Shown: positions 1-10,045 of the stretch, piece by piece | How the letters are laid out: the number at the start of each line of letters is the position of its first letter | Numbering within the stretch: position 1 is the stretch's first letter | Source of the DNA: Heracleum sosnowskyi | Taxonomy: Eukaryota > Streptophyta > Magnoliopsida > Apiales > Apiaceae | Reading direction: 5' to 3' | Assembly (NCBI GenBank): GCA_030848705.1 | Contig: CM061243.1 | Span: 122,040,674-122,104,673, forward strand | DNA length: 64,000 bases | Notes under the pieces: model-generated | Told to the model about the DNA's origin: nothing | The model's database searches: none | The model's input: only the letters and a program-made list of their open reading frames with translations | Translations under genes and position numbers: made by a program

Positions 1-211
1 TTCTTGAATGTTGTACAATGTATTTTTGTTCATATAATTAAAAAGGTAGAAACTTAATTAAACAATAGGAAAAACATTATTTTTGTACATATAATTATAA
101 TTTCAGATTTCTAAATCGTAAATTCTCTTAATTTTTCTTTCTCTAATTCAAAAATTAAGCGTTCAAAATTCTATTTTATATAATATTTTTAATCGGCTTT
201 TTACAACCCTG
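1..211. mobile_element. right part of a hAT-like MITE, truncated by the window edge
   Basis: The interval ends in the terminal motif CTTTTTACAACCCTG at about 197-211, followed by CATCCAAT. The same family occurs complete at 6925-7303 (inverted) and 57893-58468. Here only the right part is present. Bases 1-30 differ from the other copies and resemble 10318-10340 instead, so the left end looks replaced by another repeat. It forms the outer part of the left arm of the inverted duplication. Confidence 0.55.
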
Positions 212-559
212 CATCCAATACAAAATATGACTAATATTGGAAAAAATTTAAGAATTAAAAATATTTAAATCTTTGAAAACAAAATCAATTAGCAAGCGAG
301 ATCAAGGAAACTTGTGCAGTTGTGCTTGGAAGGAAACTTCGAGCCAGCTGTTGAAATTAACGGCTCAATTACTTGGTGGAGAGGAGAAATTAACTACTCA
401 ATTACTTGGAGGAGAGCAGAGGTGTTTAACGGTCTTCAAGAGGTGTTTAACGGTAATACTTGGAGGAGAAGAATTAGGTTGAAATTGGATCCTCGAGCAC
501 TTCTATATACACACCATGTCTGCATCTCTTTCGCAATTTCACTCTTGTAAGTTCTCCCT

Positions 560-780
560 CTCCAATTTCTTATTATCTCTGTAATCTCTCTCTCTCTCTC
601 TCGTTAATATTAATCTCTCGAATTTCTTATTATCTCTGTAATCTCTCTCTCTCATTAATATTAATCTCTCCAATTTCTTATTCTGTCTGTAATCTCTCTC
701 TCTCTCGTTAATATTAATCTTTCCAATTTCTTATTCTCTCTCTCGTTAGTATTAATCTCTCGTTAATTTCACTCTTGTAA
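560..780. repeat. CT-rich minisatellite in the leader of the NAC-like gene
   Basis: Degenerate repeats of a roughly 45-60 bp unit combine (TC)n tracts with TTAATATTAATCTCTC and AATTTCTTATT. They lie between a TATA-like TATATA at about 504 and the ATG at 782. The inverted counterpart is at about 6305-6590 with a different number of units. Confidence 0.7.
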
Positions 781-781
781 T

Positions 782-1294
782 ATGAATTTATATCCTGCTG
801 GTTATCATTTTAAACCTTTCGAAAATGAATTAATAAATTTATACTTGAAGCCTAAAGTTCTGGGGTTAAATCTTCCTTGTGATGTTGTGAAGGAGAAAAA
901 ATTGTATGGTGATGGTGCCAACCCATGGCAAGTTTTTGATCCGGAAAACTGGATCCTCTATGAAGTCTCTTCCGGCAAGTTCGAAAAAATTGCATATGCC
1001 TTTGTTAATTTAACTAAGAAGGCAACCAATTCTAAGAGTATAGTAGGAAAGGAGAATTATAATAAAAAGGCTCGATGTGGTAATTTGGATGGCCAAACAT
1101 CGCGCACCGAGATTAAAGACTTTGATGGTAAACTTTTCGGGGAGAGGAGAATGATGTCATTCAAAATTAATGAGGTTTTTGATGAGGAGGATTCGAGTAG
1201 GGTAGGGCATTGGAGGATGCACGAGTATAACTTGTGTGGAATTAACAGGAATATCCCTAATCCATCTATATTGTTCTGTGCAAGATCACTCTAG
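782..1294 (+). pseudogene. NAC-domain transcription-factor-like gene, C-terminally broken
   Basis: The 170-residue frame aligns with the NAC DNA-binding domain. Subdomain A is seen as PAGYHFKPFENELINLYL (canonical PPGFRFHPTDEEL). Next come NPWQVF for the subdomain-B PW region and a degenerate subdomain C/D in which DGQTSRTEIKDFDGKLFGERR replaces the usual WKATGxDxxI-DGxxIGxKK stretch. RMHEYNL matches the conserved MHEYRL. NAC proteins are nuclear plant transcription factors that bind DNA as dimers. Compared with its inverted paralogue at 5585-6301, this copy keeps the subdomain C/D segment (52 residues) but lacks 6 bp near residue 58. It also has a one-base deletion near 1268 (CTATATTG against CTAATATTG) that ends the frame, and homology stops at 1328, removing the C-terminus. 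No intron is apparent. I read it as a decayed copy; expression is not excluded. Confidence 0.65.
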
Positions 1295-1328
1295 ATCTTT
1301 CCAAGAAAGCACCCATAAAAATATTGCA

Positions 1329-2557
1329 CATCATGTTGCCGACCATTCCATTTTTTGGATTTCGCCTGGTTTGATAGAGGTACAACACATGCAACCATGC
1401 CATCTTCGGGCGACTGCAATTTGGCATAGAGTAAGTTTATCGGCAGTTCATTTGCTGATATTTGACAGATACTCTAGCCATGAAACATTTCCTATAGACT
1501 GTTAGTTCGATTGCACAATATTTTCCTTAATACATTCATACTGTTAGGCCTCCCAAAGGAGCTGCAATTAAGCTTTTCGCCTCATTCATCTGTATTGTCA
1601 TAGGCTCTTCATCATATATACGTCCTGAAATGCTTAATCATAAGGCGAGAAACTGGAAATAAAATGAAGACTCTAAGGGTCACAAACCAACGTGCACAAA
1701 TCCTAAGGGTCAGATAACATAATTCAAGGGTTACATAATTCACAATATTTTTATTTTTTTTTGCTAATTATAATTCACAATAATTAACTGCTAGGATGTA
1801 ACTTAATATAATCCTAAGGGTCAGATAACATAATTGTTTTCACTCAAATAATTTAGAGAACAAATTTAACAAAAGCTCACAAGACTTACCTGGAACACGG
1901 GTAGTATTCAAGTTGTGTGTGTTGCTCGGCTATTTACCAAATAGTTTTGTACAGGGATGAATTTGTACTTTCACGGCATTAAAAAATGTCACGAATATTT
2001 TTAACTTGTTGTCATATTATATATAGAAAGATAGCATAGTCAGTGACTTCCCTAACAAATATATCTTATATATCTTCTTCTTCAGCTCTAGCAACAGTTG
2101 GGACTAGTTTCTCTATGTAGTCTGAAGGATTCTTTTTGAGGGGTGGTGGAAGGTTTTTTTTTTATCCATTTGATTCTTAATGAAACCAGGCTTTAAGGCC
2201 TTGACATTGTTATCATATTCACTTTGAAGTGATATCTTTGCTGCCAATTACATAATAAATTTTGTGAATAGAAAGCAGTGATAGCCCAGAAAGGATTTAA
2301 TTAAGGGCGGAATTCAATATCCATTGGCCTCTTAAAAATAGGCCTTGTAAACATGCAAAAAAAAATAGGAACAACAAATTTATCAATTTACAAGATAGGG
2401 ATAATGCTAACATAAATGCAAAATTGTGTAGCAGACTGACTTCAAAGAAATATTTCCTTGTCACATGAAACTATGCAAAAAAATAGTTGATCCGATTTCC
2501 AGCTCAGATATAAAGTAACCAAGTCTATTAAGCAGACATATATTTGAGCTGAGAAAG
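1329..2557. other. non-coding interval between NAC arm and hAT element
   Basis: I recognise no gene here. Two frames stay open over 1331-1436 and end at a donor-like AGA/GTAAGT (about 1434), which could be a relic exon, but I cannot name it. The rest is AT-rich with no clear repeat structure. Confidence 0.4.
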
Positions 2558-2565
2558 GTTTTTGT

Positions 2566-4441
2566 TAGGGGTGAGCATAAAAATCCGAAAACCGAGGACG
2601 TCTGTGATATTCTCTCTCAAATGAGAGTCGACTCCCCTAGGTTACCATAGCCGTCGCCCCTTTTCTCCATCTACAACTTCGTTTCCCCATCAAACCATTC
2701 TCCAGTCCTCCTCTCAATTATCTAAACTTTTTTGTTCCAGTTTTTTCAATAAAAATCGAACCAAAGCCAAACATCTGGAATTTATTTCTCAGATCTACCT
2801 TGGTTTTGAGTCCGACTCTGCAAATAAAAATACCTTTAGATTCAAATTCTCCTCTTGAACATCATACCAAAATTTGGTGTTATTCCGAGATTTTTGAATT
2901 TTTGGTTTTTTAGTCTCGCCTATTGGCGTGTGTCTGGGTTGTTACCCTTTTATTGGGATGTTAAGGTATGTTTTTTTGATGTTGGTATGTGTTTTGTTCC
3001 TGACTATTTTGAAAATGATTTATGTGGTTTTGTGGGAGATCTGTAATTCGTGCATTGGATTTGGGCTGGTGTCGGATATTGCAAGAGCTTACTTTTCACA
3101 ACTAAAATTTGTTCATCTCATGAGATCTTTCACCTTCGGCATGTCTATAGCTGGTTTTCGGCACGTAGATAGCTGGGGTGTTTCTGAACATTGGGCTACA
3201 GGTGGTGCGTATGTGAAGATCATTTGTGATATTACTGGTATCAGGATTGATGCAAGTTTGATAGATCGGGAAGCCATTTTAATCTTTTCTAGTTCAAAGA
3301 CTTTACAAAGTCATGATGTTAAACAGTCCGAAAACATAAGCGGTTATTTACTTAGCTCGTTTATTTGTTTCTATTCAAGTTGTAGTGTCAGTTCAGGGGT
3401 TTGTCCTGGCTGTGATTTGTGTTTTTGCCTGTCTTTTACAGATCGAATTTTCGATGAGAGTTCTGTTCCCATTGGAATTAAGTCTGTAATTTTGGTTGAT
3501 GCAAGTTTATAAAATCTCTTTGTTTGTCAAAAAAAAAAATCCGAAAACCGGATTATCCTAATTTTTGATCCGTATCCGATTTTAAAAATCCGAAAATTTG
3601 GATATCCGATCCGAAAAAACCGGACCGGATATTCGATCCGGATTTTTTTATAAATTCGGATTCGGAACCGGATCACAACTTTATATGAAAGCGGATATCC
3701 GGATCCGATCCGGTTTTCAATATATCTTAAAAAATAATATATTTATATATGTATAATGAATAATATTAAAGACAAATAATTCAACATATAATATATTAGA
3801 TTAAGTAATAAATTATTACTAATAAATACTAAGTTTGTGTGCATTGATCGAGTTTATAAACATTATAGGTATACAATCGAAATGATACCCATGAAATTAT
3901 ATATTTCAGTACGCAAAAATAAACACAACACCATATATTTATACGTGAAAAACATCGTAATCTTAGTTAATAAAATTTTAGAACGAAGTTAATGAAAGAG
4001 TGTTCTCGTTTAATATTATTATTTCATTTAATAAAATAAATTCGAGAGTGAACGTGATATTAATATCTCTAAAAAAGTACGTAGAAGTACATATTAAACA
4101 AATGAATGATAATTTGATGGGTTAAAATAAAAATTAGGAAAAAAAAAATTATAAATGTTAATATATCAGATTTTGATGTCTAAAATATTATTAATCAAGT
4201 TAACGATAACCTATCAAAATATAATAAAATTTATTATTTTTTTACAACTTAAAATATATTTTAATTAATTAATTCGGATCCAGATTATTCGATTTCCGAT
4301 CCGGTTTAAACGGATATCTGAATTCCGGATATCCGCTTAAACCGGATCCGGAACCGGAATAGGTTTTTCAAAATCCGAAAAACCGGATATCCGATCCGAT
4401 TTTTATAAACCGGACCGGATATCCGGTTTTGCTCACCCCTA
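2566..4441. mobile_element. non-autonomous hAT transposon with nested insert
   Basis: Terminal inverted repeats read TAGGGGTGAGCA at the left (2566-2577) and its exact complement at the right (4430-4441). The 8-bp target-site duplication GTTTTTGT is at 2558-2565 and 4442-4449. An 8-bp TSD and TAGGGGTG-type ends are hallmarks of hAT elements. Sub-terminal regions are packed with CCGGATATCC and GATCCGGTTT motifs in both orientations. No transposase frame is present, so it would depend on a hAT transposase elsewhere. Without the nested insert the element would be about 0.92 kb. Confidence 0.88.
2595..3534 (+). mobile_element. LINE-type (non-LTR) insertion inside the hAT element
   Basis: The insert ends in TTTGTC plus an A-tract (about 3524-3538) and is flanked by the duplicated sequence AAAAATCCGAAAACCG (2579-2594 and about 3535-3550). 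A poly(A) tail with a 15-16 bp TSD indicates target-primed reverse transcription. At only 940 bp it is far shorter than a full LINE. The left end resembles a LINE 5' leader (CTCTCTCAAATGAGAG, then C-rich sequence). The 194-residue frame at 2928-3512 has no domain I recognise. It is probably an internally deleted LINE derivative. Confidence 0.65.
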
Positions 4442-4449
4442 GTTTTTGT

Positions 4450-5230
4450 AGCCAAGTAACCGCACAGTGTGTCAGGTAAGCTGAGACGCACATTAGAATC
4501 ATTCAACACATTTCAAACCAGATCCTTATACTATATATAATAGGTGTGACGTCAAAGTCTACTCATTTTTCCACATAAATTATCTTGATATTTTGGTATG
4601 ATATTATGGGCCAAATAACTCAATGAATTATACAGATAACAAACTTTTAAACATTTATAATTATCTAAAAAATTTAGCACCAGGTTACATAAGACCTTGC
4701 TAAGTTGATAAAATGTTTTTGAAGTGTTTCTCAGTAACAAATATTTCTAATAACGTCTAGGATCGCCGATTAAAGACACTTTCCTCTATTTAATTAAATC
4801 CAGAGCCTTGTACATGATTTGTATGCGCCTTAGAGGCTCAATGGGAGTAATTATTTACGTCTAGATCCAGATACAAAAGAAACAAGAAGACATAACATGG
4901 TCTTTTCAAGCATTTAAACTGAAATCAATTAGGGCAAGTGGCCTGAAAGATATACATTAAAACGCAAGCGGTTGACTTTTCTAGAGTAGAGGCTAAGTAC
5001 CCTCTAAACATATATATATATAAATATATAAATCTGGGAGATGCAGATAAATGCAGTAGTAAACATAAGTTAAATTTGCTGACTACAAAGACAGAACGCA
5101 AACATGCATTTAGCCAAAATGCAATTTCGATATACACATTTACAACTAAAACATCAAGATTTTAAGAGACTGTACAGAAAGTAGAATGATTTACAAGTAG
5201 AGGACAACAAACGACAGTGATGCAAGGTTA
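4450..5230. other. non-coding interval
   Basis: The sequence is AT-rich and unique-looking. I see no coding exon, RNA gene or transposon terminus. Confidence 0.4.
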
Positions 5231-5232
5231 CA

Positions 5233-5540
5233 GAAACACCTTTTCTCCATCTTTTTCTTTCTTCTTTTTCTTTAAAACCTTTCCAGATGACCCAAGGCGA
5301 AGATATGACATAATTTTAGCAATTTGATCCAGCACAGAACCATCAACACTGACAGTAATCATTTTCTGTGTGTTACAAGAATTGCATGTTTGTCAAATGG
5401 CATAACTAACAATATATAGGATTATTACCAATGTGAAAGAATAGAGAACCTCAGGAACAGGACAATCAGCTTTATTTCTTTGCAGAGTGGTTGGAATGTC
5501 ATGGAAAAACCCAGTCTCCTGCCATTCACAAAGCAAAATT
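5233..5540 (-). CDS. possible last two exons of an unidentified gene (minus strand)
   Basis: Reading the minus strand, a candidate exon from about 5519 to about 5450 opens after CAG and encodes ETGFFHDIPTTLQRNKADC before a GT at GAG/GTTCTC. A second exon after ACACACAG (about 5366) encodes MITVSVDGSVLDQIAKIMSY and a lysine-rich end (KKKKKEKDGEKVFL), stopping near 5233. Both keep frame across the proposed intron. I do not recognise the protein. The exons lie just downstream of the NAC-like gene on the same strand, so they could be a relic of the locus into which that copy was placed. Confidence 0.3.
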
Positions 5541-5584
5541 TGGTCAGTAAATATTGCTCCCATGTTGATCAGCAACACACTCTT

Positions 5585-6301
5585 TTATTCACCAATTACG
5601 ATGTTTCCTCTTGAAGCTTTCTTTTTTCCCACGTTAGTAGTTACATCTTCTAGTGTTTGCTCAACTTCAAGCTCCGGATTGCTTCCAAACTCAAAATCAG
5701 GCATGTTACAATAATTATTCCCATCTTCCCCTACTACAAAAAACATGTTAAACAACTCATCTTCAGTCCAAATCTGTTCCGCATCATCATTATGACAATT
5801 TTGAACCAAATCAGTCACAACAACATCCATTTTTACACTATTCTTCTTTGTATCGTTCTTTTCACCAGCACTAGCTTTACTTGAATGAGTAGTCTTGTCG
5901 GGATGCAATATTTTTATGGGTGCTTTCTTGGAAATATCTAGAGTGATCTTGCACAGAACAATATTAGATGGATTAGGGATATTCCTGTTAATTCCACACA
6001 AGTTATAATCATGCATCCTCCAATGCCCTACCCTACTCGAATCTTCCTCATCGGAAACCTCATTAATTTCGAATGACAACATTCTCCTCTCCCCGAACTT
6101 GCCGGAAGAGACTTCATTGAGGATCCATGGATAGTTTTCCGGATCAAAAACTTGCCATGGATTGGCACCATCACCATACAATTTTCTCTCCTTCTCAACA
6201 TCACAAGGAAGATTTAACCCCAGAACTTTAGGCTTCAAGTATAAATTTATTAATTCATTTTCGAAAGGTTTAAAATGATAACCACCAGGATATAAATTCA
6301 T
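5585..6301 (-). CDS. NAC-domain-like protein with internal deletion
   Basis: The 238-residue frame starts with PGGYHFKPFENELINLYL (NAC subdomain A) and continues through NPWQVFDPENYPW to RMHDYNL, the end of the NAC domain. Its acidic C-terminal half contains WTEDELFNMFFV and EFGSNPELEVEQ, plausible as an activation region. Compared with its inverted paralogue at 782-1294 it lacks 156 bp (52 codons), exactly the subdomain C/D segment that normally contacts DNA. The deletion joins at a shared TTCG, so it looks like a microhomology deletion that stayed in frame. A DNA-binding-dead or dominant-negative-like product is possible but is inference. The leader is CT/GA-rich with a TATATA near 6627-6633. 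Confidence 0.5.
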   Translation of the reverse strand: MNLYPGGYHFKPFENELINLYLKPKVLGLNLPCDVEKERKLYGDGANPWQVFDPENYPWILNEVSSGKFGERRMLSFEINEVSDEEDSSRVGHWRMHDYNLCGINRNIPNPSNIVLCKITLDISKKAPIKILHPDKTTHSSKASAGEKNDTKKNSVKMDVVVTDLVQNCHNDDAEQIWTEDELFNMFFVVGEDGNNYCNMPDFEFGSNPELEVEQTLEDVTTNVGKKKASRGNIVIGE

Positions 6302-7106
6302 ATTACAAGAGTGAAATTAACGAGAGATTAATACTAACGAGAGAGAGAGAATAAGAAATTGGAGATATTAATATTAACGAGAGACAGAGAGAGATTACAG
6401 AGAGAATAAGAAATTGGAGAGATTAATATCAGAGAGAGAAAGATTACAGAGGGAATAAGAAATTGGAGAGATTAATATTAACGAGAGAGAGATTACAGAG
6501 ATAATAAGAAATTGGAGAGATTAATATTAACGAGAGAGAGAGAGAGAGAGATTACAGAGATAATAAGAAATTGGAGAGGGAGAACTTACAAGAGTGAAAT
6601 TGCGAAAGAGATGCAGGCAGGGTGTGTATATAGAAGTGCTGGAGGATCCAATTTCAACCTAATTCTTCTCCTCCAAGTATTACCGTTAAGCACCTCTTGA
6701 AGATCGTTAAACACCTCTGCTCTCCTCCAAGTAATTGAGCCGTTAATTTCTCCTCTCCTCCAAGTAATTGAGCCGTTAATTTCAACAGCTGGCTGGAAGT
6801 TTCCTTCCAAGCACAACTGCACAAGTTTCCTTGATCTCGCTTGCTAATTGATTTCATTTTTAAAGATTTAAATATTTTTAATTCTTAAATTTTTTCCAAT
6901 ATTAGTCATATTTTGTATTGGATGCAGGGTTGTAAAAAGCCGATTAAAAATATTATATAATTGTAAATAGAATTTTGAATGCTTAATTTTTGAATTAGAG
7001 ATAGAAAAATTAAGAGAATTTACGATTTAGTAATCTGAAATTATAATTATATGTACAAAAATAATGTTTTTCCTATTGTTTAATTAAGTTTCTACCTTTT
7101 TAATTT
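5904..7106. repeat. right arm of the large inverted duplication
   Basis: This is the reverse complement of 37-1328, carrying the NAC-like gene on the minus strand. Homology ends at 5904 inside the gene and at about 7106 inside the hAT-like MITE. The right arm keeps the C-terminal coding part missing from the left arm. Confidence 0.85.
6310..6590. repeat. GA-rich minisatellite in the leader of the minus-strand NAC-like gene
   Basis: (GA)n tracts alternate with AAGAAATTGGAGA and TTAATATTAACGAGAG in four to five units. It is the inverted counterpart of 560-780. Confidence 0.7.
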
Positions 7107-7303
7107 TTAATTATTTTTTTAATTTTAGCTAACTTTTACTATTTTTATTAATTCACCCGATTTTTGACCGATTAATCCGAGTTTGACCGTTTTTCTGAAA
7201 AAAATGATGAATTGACCGATTTTCGTTCAATCAATTCGGTGGCCGGCCATCTAGCAATTAATCGGTGATTAATTCCGATTAATCGCCGACTTTTAGAACA
7301 CTG
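6925..7303. mobile_element. hAT-like MITE (379 bp)
   Basis: The ends read CAGGGTTGTAAAAAGCCG at left and CGCCGACTTTTAGAACACTG at right, an imperfect inverted repeat. Flanks are ATTGGATG (6917-6924) and ATTGAATG (7304-7311), an 8-bp TSD with one mismatch. It is the same family as 57893-58468, and the sub-terminal parts are full of CGATTAATC motifs. It has no coding capacity. Confidence 0.75.
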
Positions 7304-7311
7304 ATTGAATG

Positions 7312-7724
7312 TGGTTTTATTATATTCTGAAAATATTTGTAAAAATACGATTTGCAACTGAAAACAACCATATAAAACCCATTTTACGTGATTATGAAAA
7401 ATAATTGAAGTTACTTTTGATTTGCATTGATGGTGCATTTGGTTGTAAAGTCGTATTTTTGCAAAAAAAAACTAAATTTACCTTTCCAAAAAACTAGACA
7501 TGATCAATAGACAAGAGAGATCTGTTTACCTTTCCTTCCTCCTTTGTTGTTGCGACTGTTTCTTTTTCTCTTATTCATAATTATTTGGTTGTAACGTGGT
7601 TACTAAATTTGTGATAAGTTGGATCTTCATATTAGCATGACACAATTATAGTAGAGTTGGAGGTTTTATTAGATGACTTGCTTGGAAGTTTTATGTTGGC
7701 TTGAATTTCGGATGTTGTTTGTAG
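7312..7724 (+). other. spacer with intron-2-like F-box relic
   Basis: No open gene is present. The part before 7725 resembles the second intron of the F-box genes (GTTGGATCTTCAT against GTTGGATCTTTAT near 49120) and leads into an intact last-exon relic. Confidence 0.4.
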
Positions 7725-8962
7725 GGATGGTTTTCTTTCCAAGGGATTTAAGTTAGTGTTGTGAGACAGCAGTAGCAATTAGAAAACAAAGCAAGGAGGA
7801 GGTAATGGAGCTCGTATATTATCAGACAAATGTGATTTCTGAAGGATTTTGATGGCTTGGCGATGATTTCGTGTTTCTTTATCACATCAAGTGAAGTGAG
7901 ACATAATTAACTGAATCATTTAACTAGTTAACACTTGTACGCGAGAGAAACTGACATTGATTGTGATGGTATGCTGGAACCTATGGAATCGCAGAAACAG
8001 GTGGGTATGGGATAAAGTAAGCATTTCGGACTTTGGCGTACAGTCGAAGGCCATGAATATGCTACATGAATGGAGGCAAAGTTGTGTGGACAGAAGCAAT
8101 TATAAGGCTATAATCAGTGAGAGACCGAGGCGATGGCTTCAACCTCAGCAGGGGTGGATGAAAATTAATATAGATGCGGCTGTGTTTATGAAATCTGGTA
8201 GCATTGGTATAGGCTGTGTGATCCGAGATGACATTGGGGTATTTGTGCGAGCTCGAAATCAACGAATCACAACATTGTATCAACCACGGGAGGCCGAGGT
8301 TATTAGCTTAAATGAAGCCCTCTCATGGGTAAAGGGTCTTGGTTACAAAAAATGTGTGTTTGAAACAGATGCAAAAGCACTGGCGGATGGATGTAAGAGT
8401 GTGCAAGGATGGGCATATTTTCACATGATTGTTTTAGAATGTGTTGATTTATTTAAGCACTATGAAGAGGTGCTAGTAGAGTTTGTTCATAGGTCTGCGA
8501 ATGAGGTAGCTCACATGTTAGCAAGGGCAACTCATTCTATGTCAGGCATCCACGAGTGGGTTAGTACCGCTCCGGATTTTATCTCTGATGCGTTGATTAT
8601 TGATTCGATATAATAAAAGCAAGTACAGTTATGTCAAAAAAAAAAAGTGGAAGTTGTTTTGCCTCTTAGATTACAATGTTTCTGATAGAAATATATGCAT
8701 GAGCTTTCGTTTTTTGATGTAATTTGTGTTTTTGTGAAGAAATGTTGGTATTCACTTGTTAATTTTATGGTGGATTGCTGCATTGAATATAAGGATATTA
8801 TTATGAATGTTTTATCTATGTTTGTTTTCTTTCACTTCACACATTCTTGCAAAACAAGCTCATGGACATGGGTAACAAGAAATTAGATCTTGTATGTCCT
8901 GTTAGGCCAATCGTTTATTCAGATAGCGGAGGGATGTTCTTGTAGAAGTGGACTCAAGGTAA
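7725..8962 (+). pseudogene. F-box gene relic (last exon and FBA fragment) interrupted by a LINE
   Basis: An exact counterpart of the 40-nt F-box last exon is present at 7725-7764 after TTTGTAG, ending GFKLVL-stop. The sequence following it (GTGAGACATAATT at about 7897) matches the 3' region of gene A near 12237. At about 8895-8958 a fragment reading RPIVYSDSGGMFL-stop-KW corresponds to the late FBA segment RPVTYSKSGKDVLLEVD. No F-box or early FBA sequence remains. The unit was interrupted by a LINE fragment at about 7945-8646. Confidence 0.65.
7945..8646 (+). mobile_element. 5'-truncated LINE: C-terminal RNase H of ORF2
   Basis: The frame at 7957-8613 (218 residues) opens with CWNLWNRRNRWVWD, typical of the end of plant LINE zinc-binding/RT regions. 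An RNase H-like (RVT_3) domain follows: KINIDAAVF for the first catalytic Asp strand, GIGCVIRDDIG, then REAEVISLNEAL, FETDAKAL and HRSANEVAHMLA. This order is standard in plant L1-type ORF2. The element ends with ATGTC plus an A-tract (8632-8646). It lacks endonuclease and RT, so it is a dead 5'-truncated copy. I could not define a TSD. Confidence 0.8.
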
Positions 8963-8971
8963 TAACTACTA

Positions 8972-9130
8972 CGGTAGAACCTCGATAAATGAATATTCGT
9001 TAAACGAATAATCTCATTAAATGAAAAAAAAAAATTAGATCCCAATATAATATAGACACTGCATTTTTTATCTCAATAAACGAATAAAATTTTTCGATCC
9101 CAAAAATATTGATTTCTCGAGATTTAACTG
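8972..9130. mobile_element. small MITE with TA target-site duplication
   Basis: The ends CGGTAGAACCTCGATAAAT and GAGATTTAACTG form an imperfect inverted repeat flanked by TA. The interior is 159 bp of AT-rich sequence with CGAATAA motifs. TA duplication suggests a mariner/Stowaway-like origin, but the match to canonical Stowaway ends is weak. Confidence 0.45.
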
Positions 9131-9132
9131 TA

Positions 9133-9880
9133 CATATAAAGGTGAAATAAAAAAAAAGGTGTATTTATGCTTACGAGGCCCGACTCATCATACTTTGATA
9201 TAAAATGTGGTGATACAAGATAACGGATGGAAAGTAAAATTTGATAAATGAATATTTGATAGAAGATTATCTTGTACAACTAAATATTTATTTTCAATTT
9301 TAAAATATGAAGATATTATATTTTTTAATATCGATGAATCAATAAATTTATCAAATAATTTCTTTTTATGATATTTTAAAATTATTTATTTATTTATTTT
9401 AAAAAATTGGTACATGGTGGTGGTGCGGAGACAGAAGTCTCTCAATTAAAACCAGTGCAAAATAGGTGGAAGCTTAAGAGAAAAGGGCCCATAAAGAAAA
9501 AGAAACTGATGTACATCTCATGAATGAGATTTATTATGTAAAATAATAAACTTCCAGTTTTTATTGTTTTAAAAAATTCACAATAAATTCCAACAGTTTT
9601 TCTCTGTTTAAGATTTGCTAGAAGTTTGGTGATTCATATTCACGTTATGTTAATATAAATTATGCCAGAGTTTTTCTGAAATTTCTCTTTTAAAATGTAT
9701 TGTTTGTTTTCAAAGATTTTTCGTTTTGTTATAAGACAAAAAATTCAAAATTAAAACAAATAAATAAATTAATTTTTTTGTTGTTAAAAATTACAGCTGA
9801 TAAACCAATTCTTAGTCAGAAATTAAGATTTTCCAAAAAAAAAAATTAACAAGGAAAATCTACTTTGAAATTACCCAATA
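9133..9880. other. spacer upstream of F-box gene A
   Basis: The sequence is AT-rich and non-coding. I see no gene and no bounded element. Confidence 0.4.
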
Positions 9881-9886
9881 CAAACA

Positions 9887-9961
9887 GGCCCATAATCTAT
9901 TGGGCCTATGGGCACGTCTTTTGATCAAATGCAAGTACTAGTAGTTGTCTATATATATATA
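9887..9961 (+). promoter_or_regulatory. promoter of F-box gene A: paired GGCCCA boxes and TATA
   Basis: GGCCCA at 9887-9892 and TGGGCC at 9901-9906 form an inverted pair. An ATATATATAT tract follows at about 9950-9961, some 85 bp before the ATG. Equivalent GGCCCA boxes precede the first exons of units B (39346) and D (52246) and the relic at about 13789. GGCCCA is a known plant promoter motif in growth-related genes. Confidence 0.45.
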
Positions 9962-10045
9962 CATTTTGAGAGGGAAAACAAAGAGTTTTTGGACCGCTTT
10001 TTGCAATATCTTGTCAAGTACACAACCGGAGAACAAAATACAAGA

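Larger units (their letters stand above)
37..1328. repeat. left arm of a large inverted duplication
   Basis: This arm matches the reverse complement of 5904-7106 through the MITE, the promoter-like region, a CT-rich leader and the NAC-like reading frame. Homology stops abruptly after ATATTGCA at 1328 (5904 on the other arm). The arms differ by small indels and by a 156-bp deletion in the right arm. About 4.6 kb separates them. Confidence 0.85.

Noticed and set aside
273..550. Short overlapping frames with repeated LLGGEE-type residues at 273-550 and their inverted copies at 6586-6857
   Set aside because: They are translations of a CTTGGAGGAG-rich repeat in the NAC-like gene leader; the two frames overlap and neither resembles a protein.
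2855..3512. Frames of 63 and 194 residues inside the LINE-type insert
   Set aside because: Low-complexity hydrophobic and aromatic composition, no domain recognised; treated as part of the mobile element rather than a gene.
37..7106. The whole inverted pair as a single large foldback transposon
   Set aside because: The arms end inside genes and MITEs, with no terminal repeat or target duplication at 37 and 7106; a segmental inverted duplication fits better.
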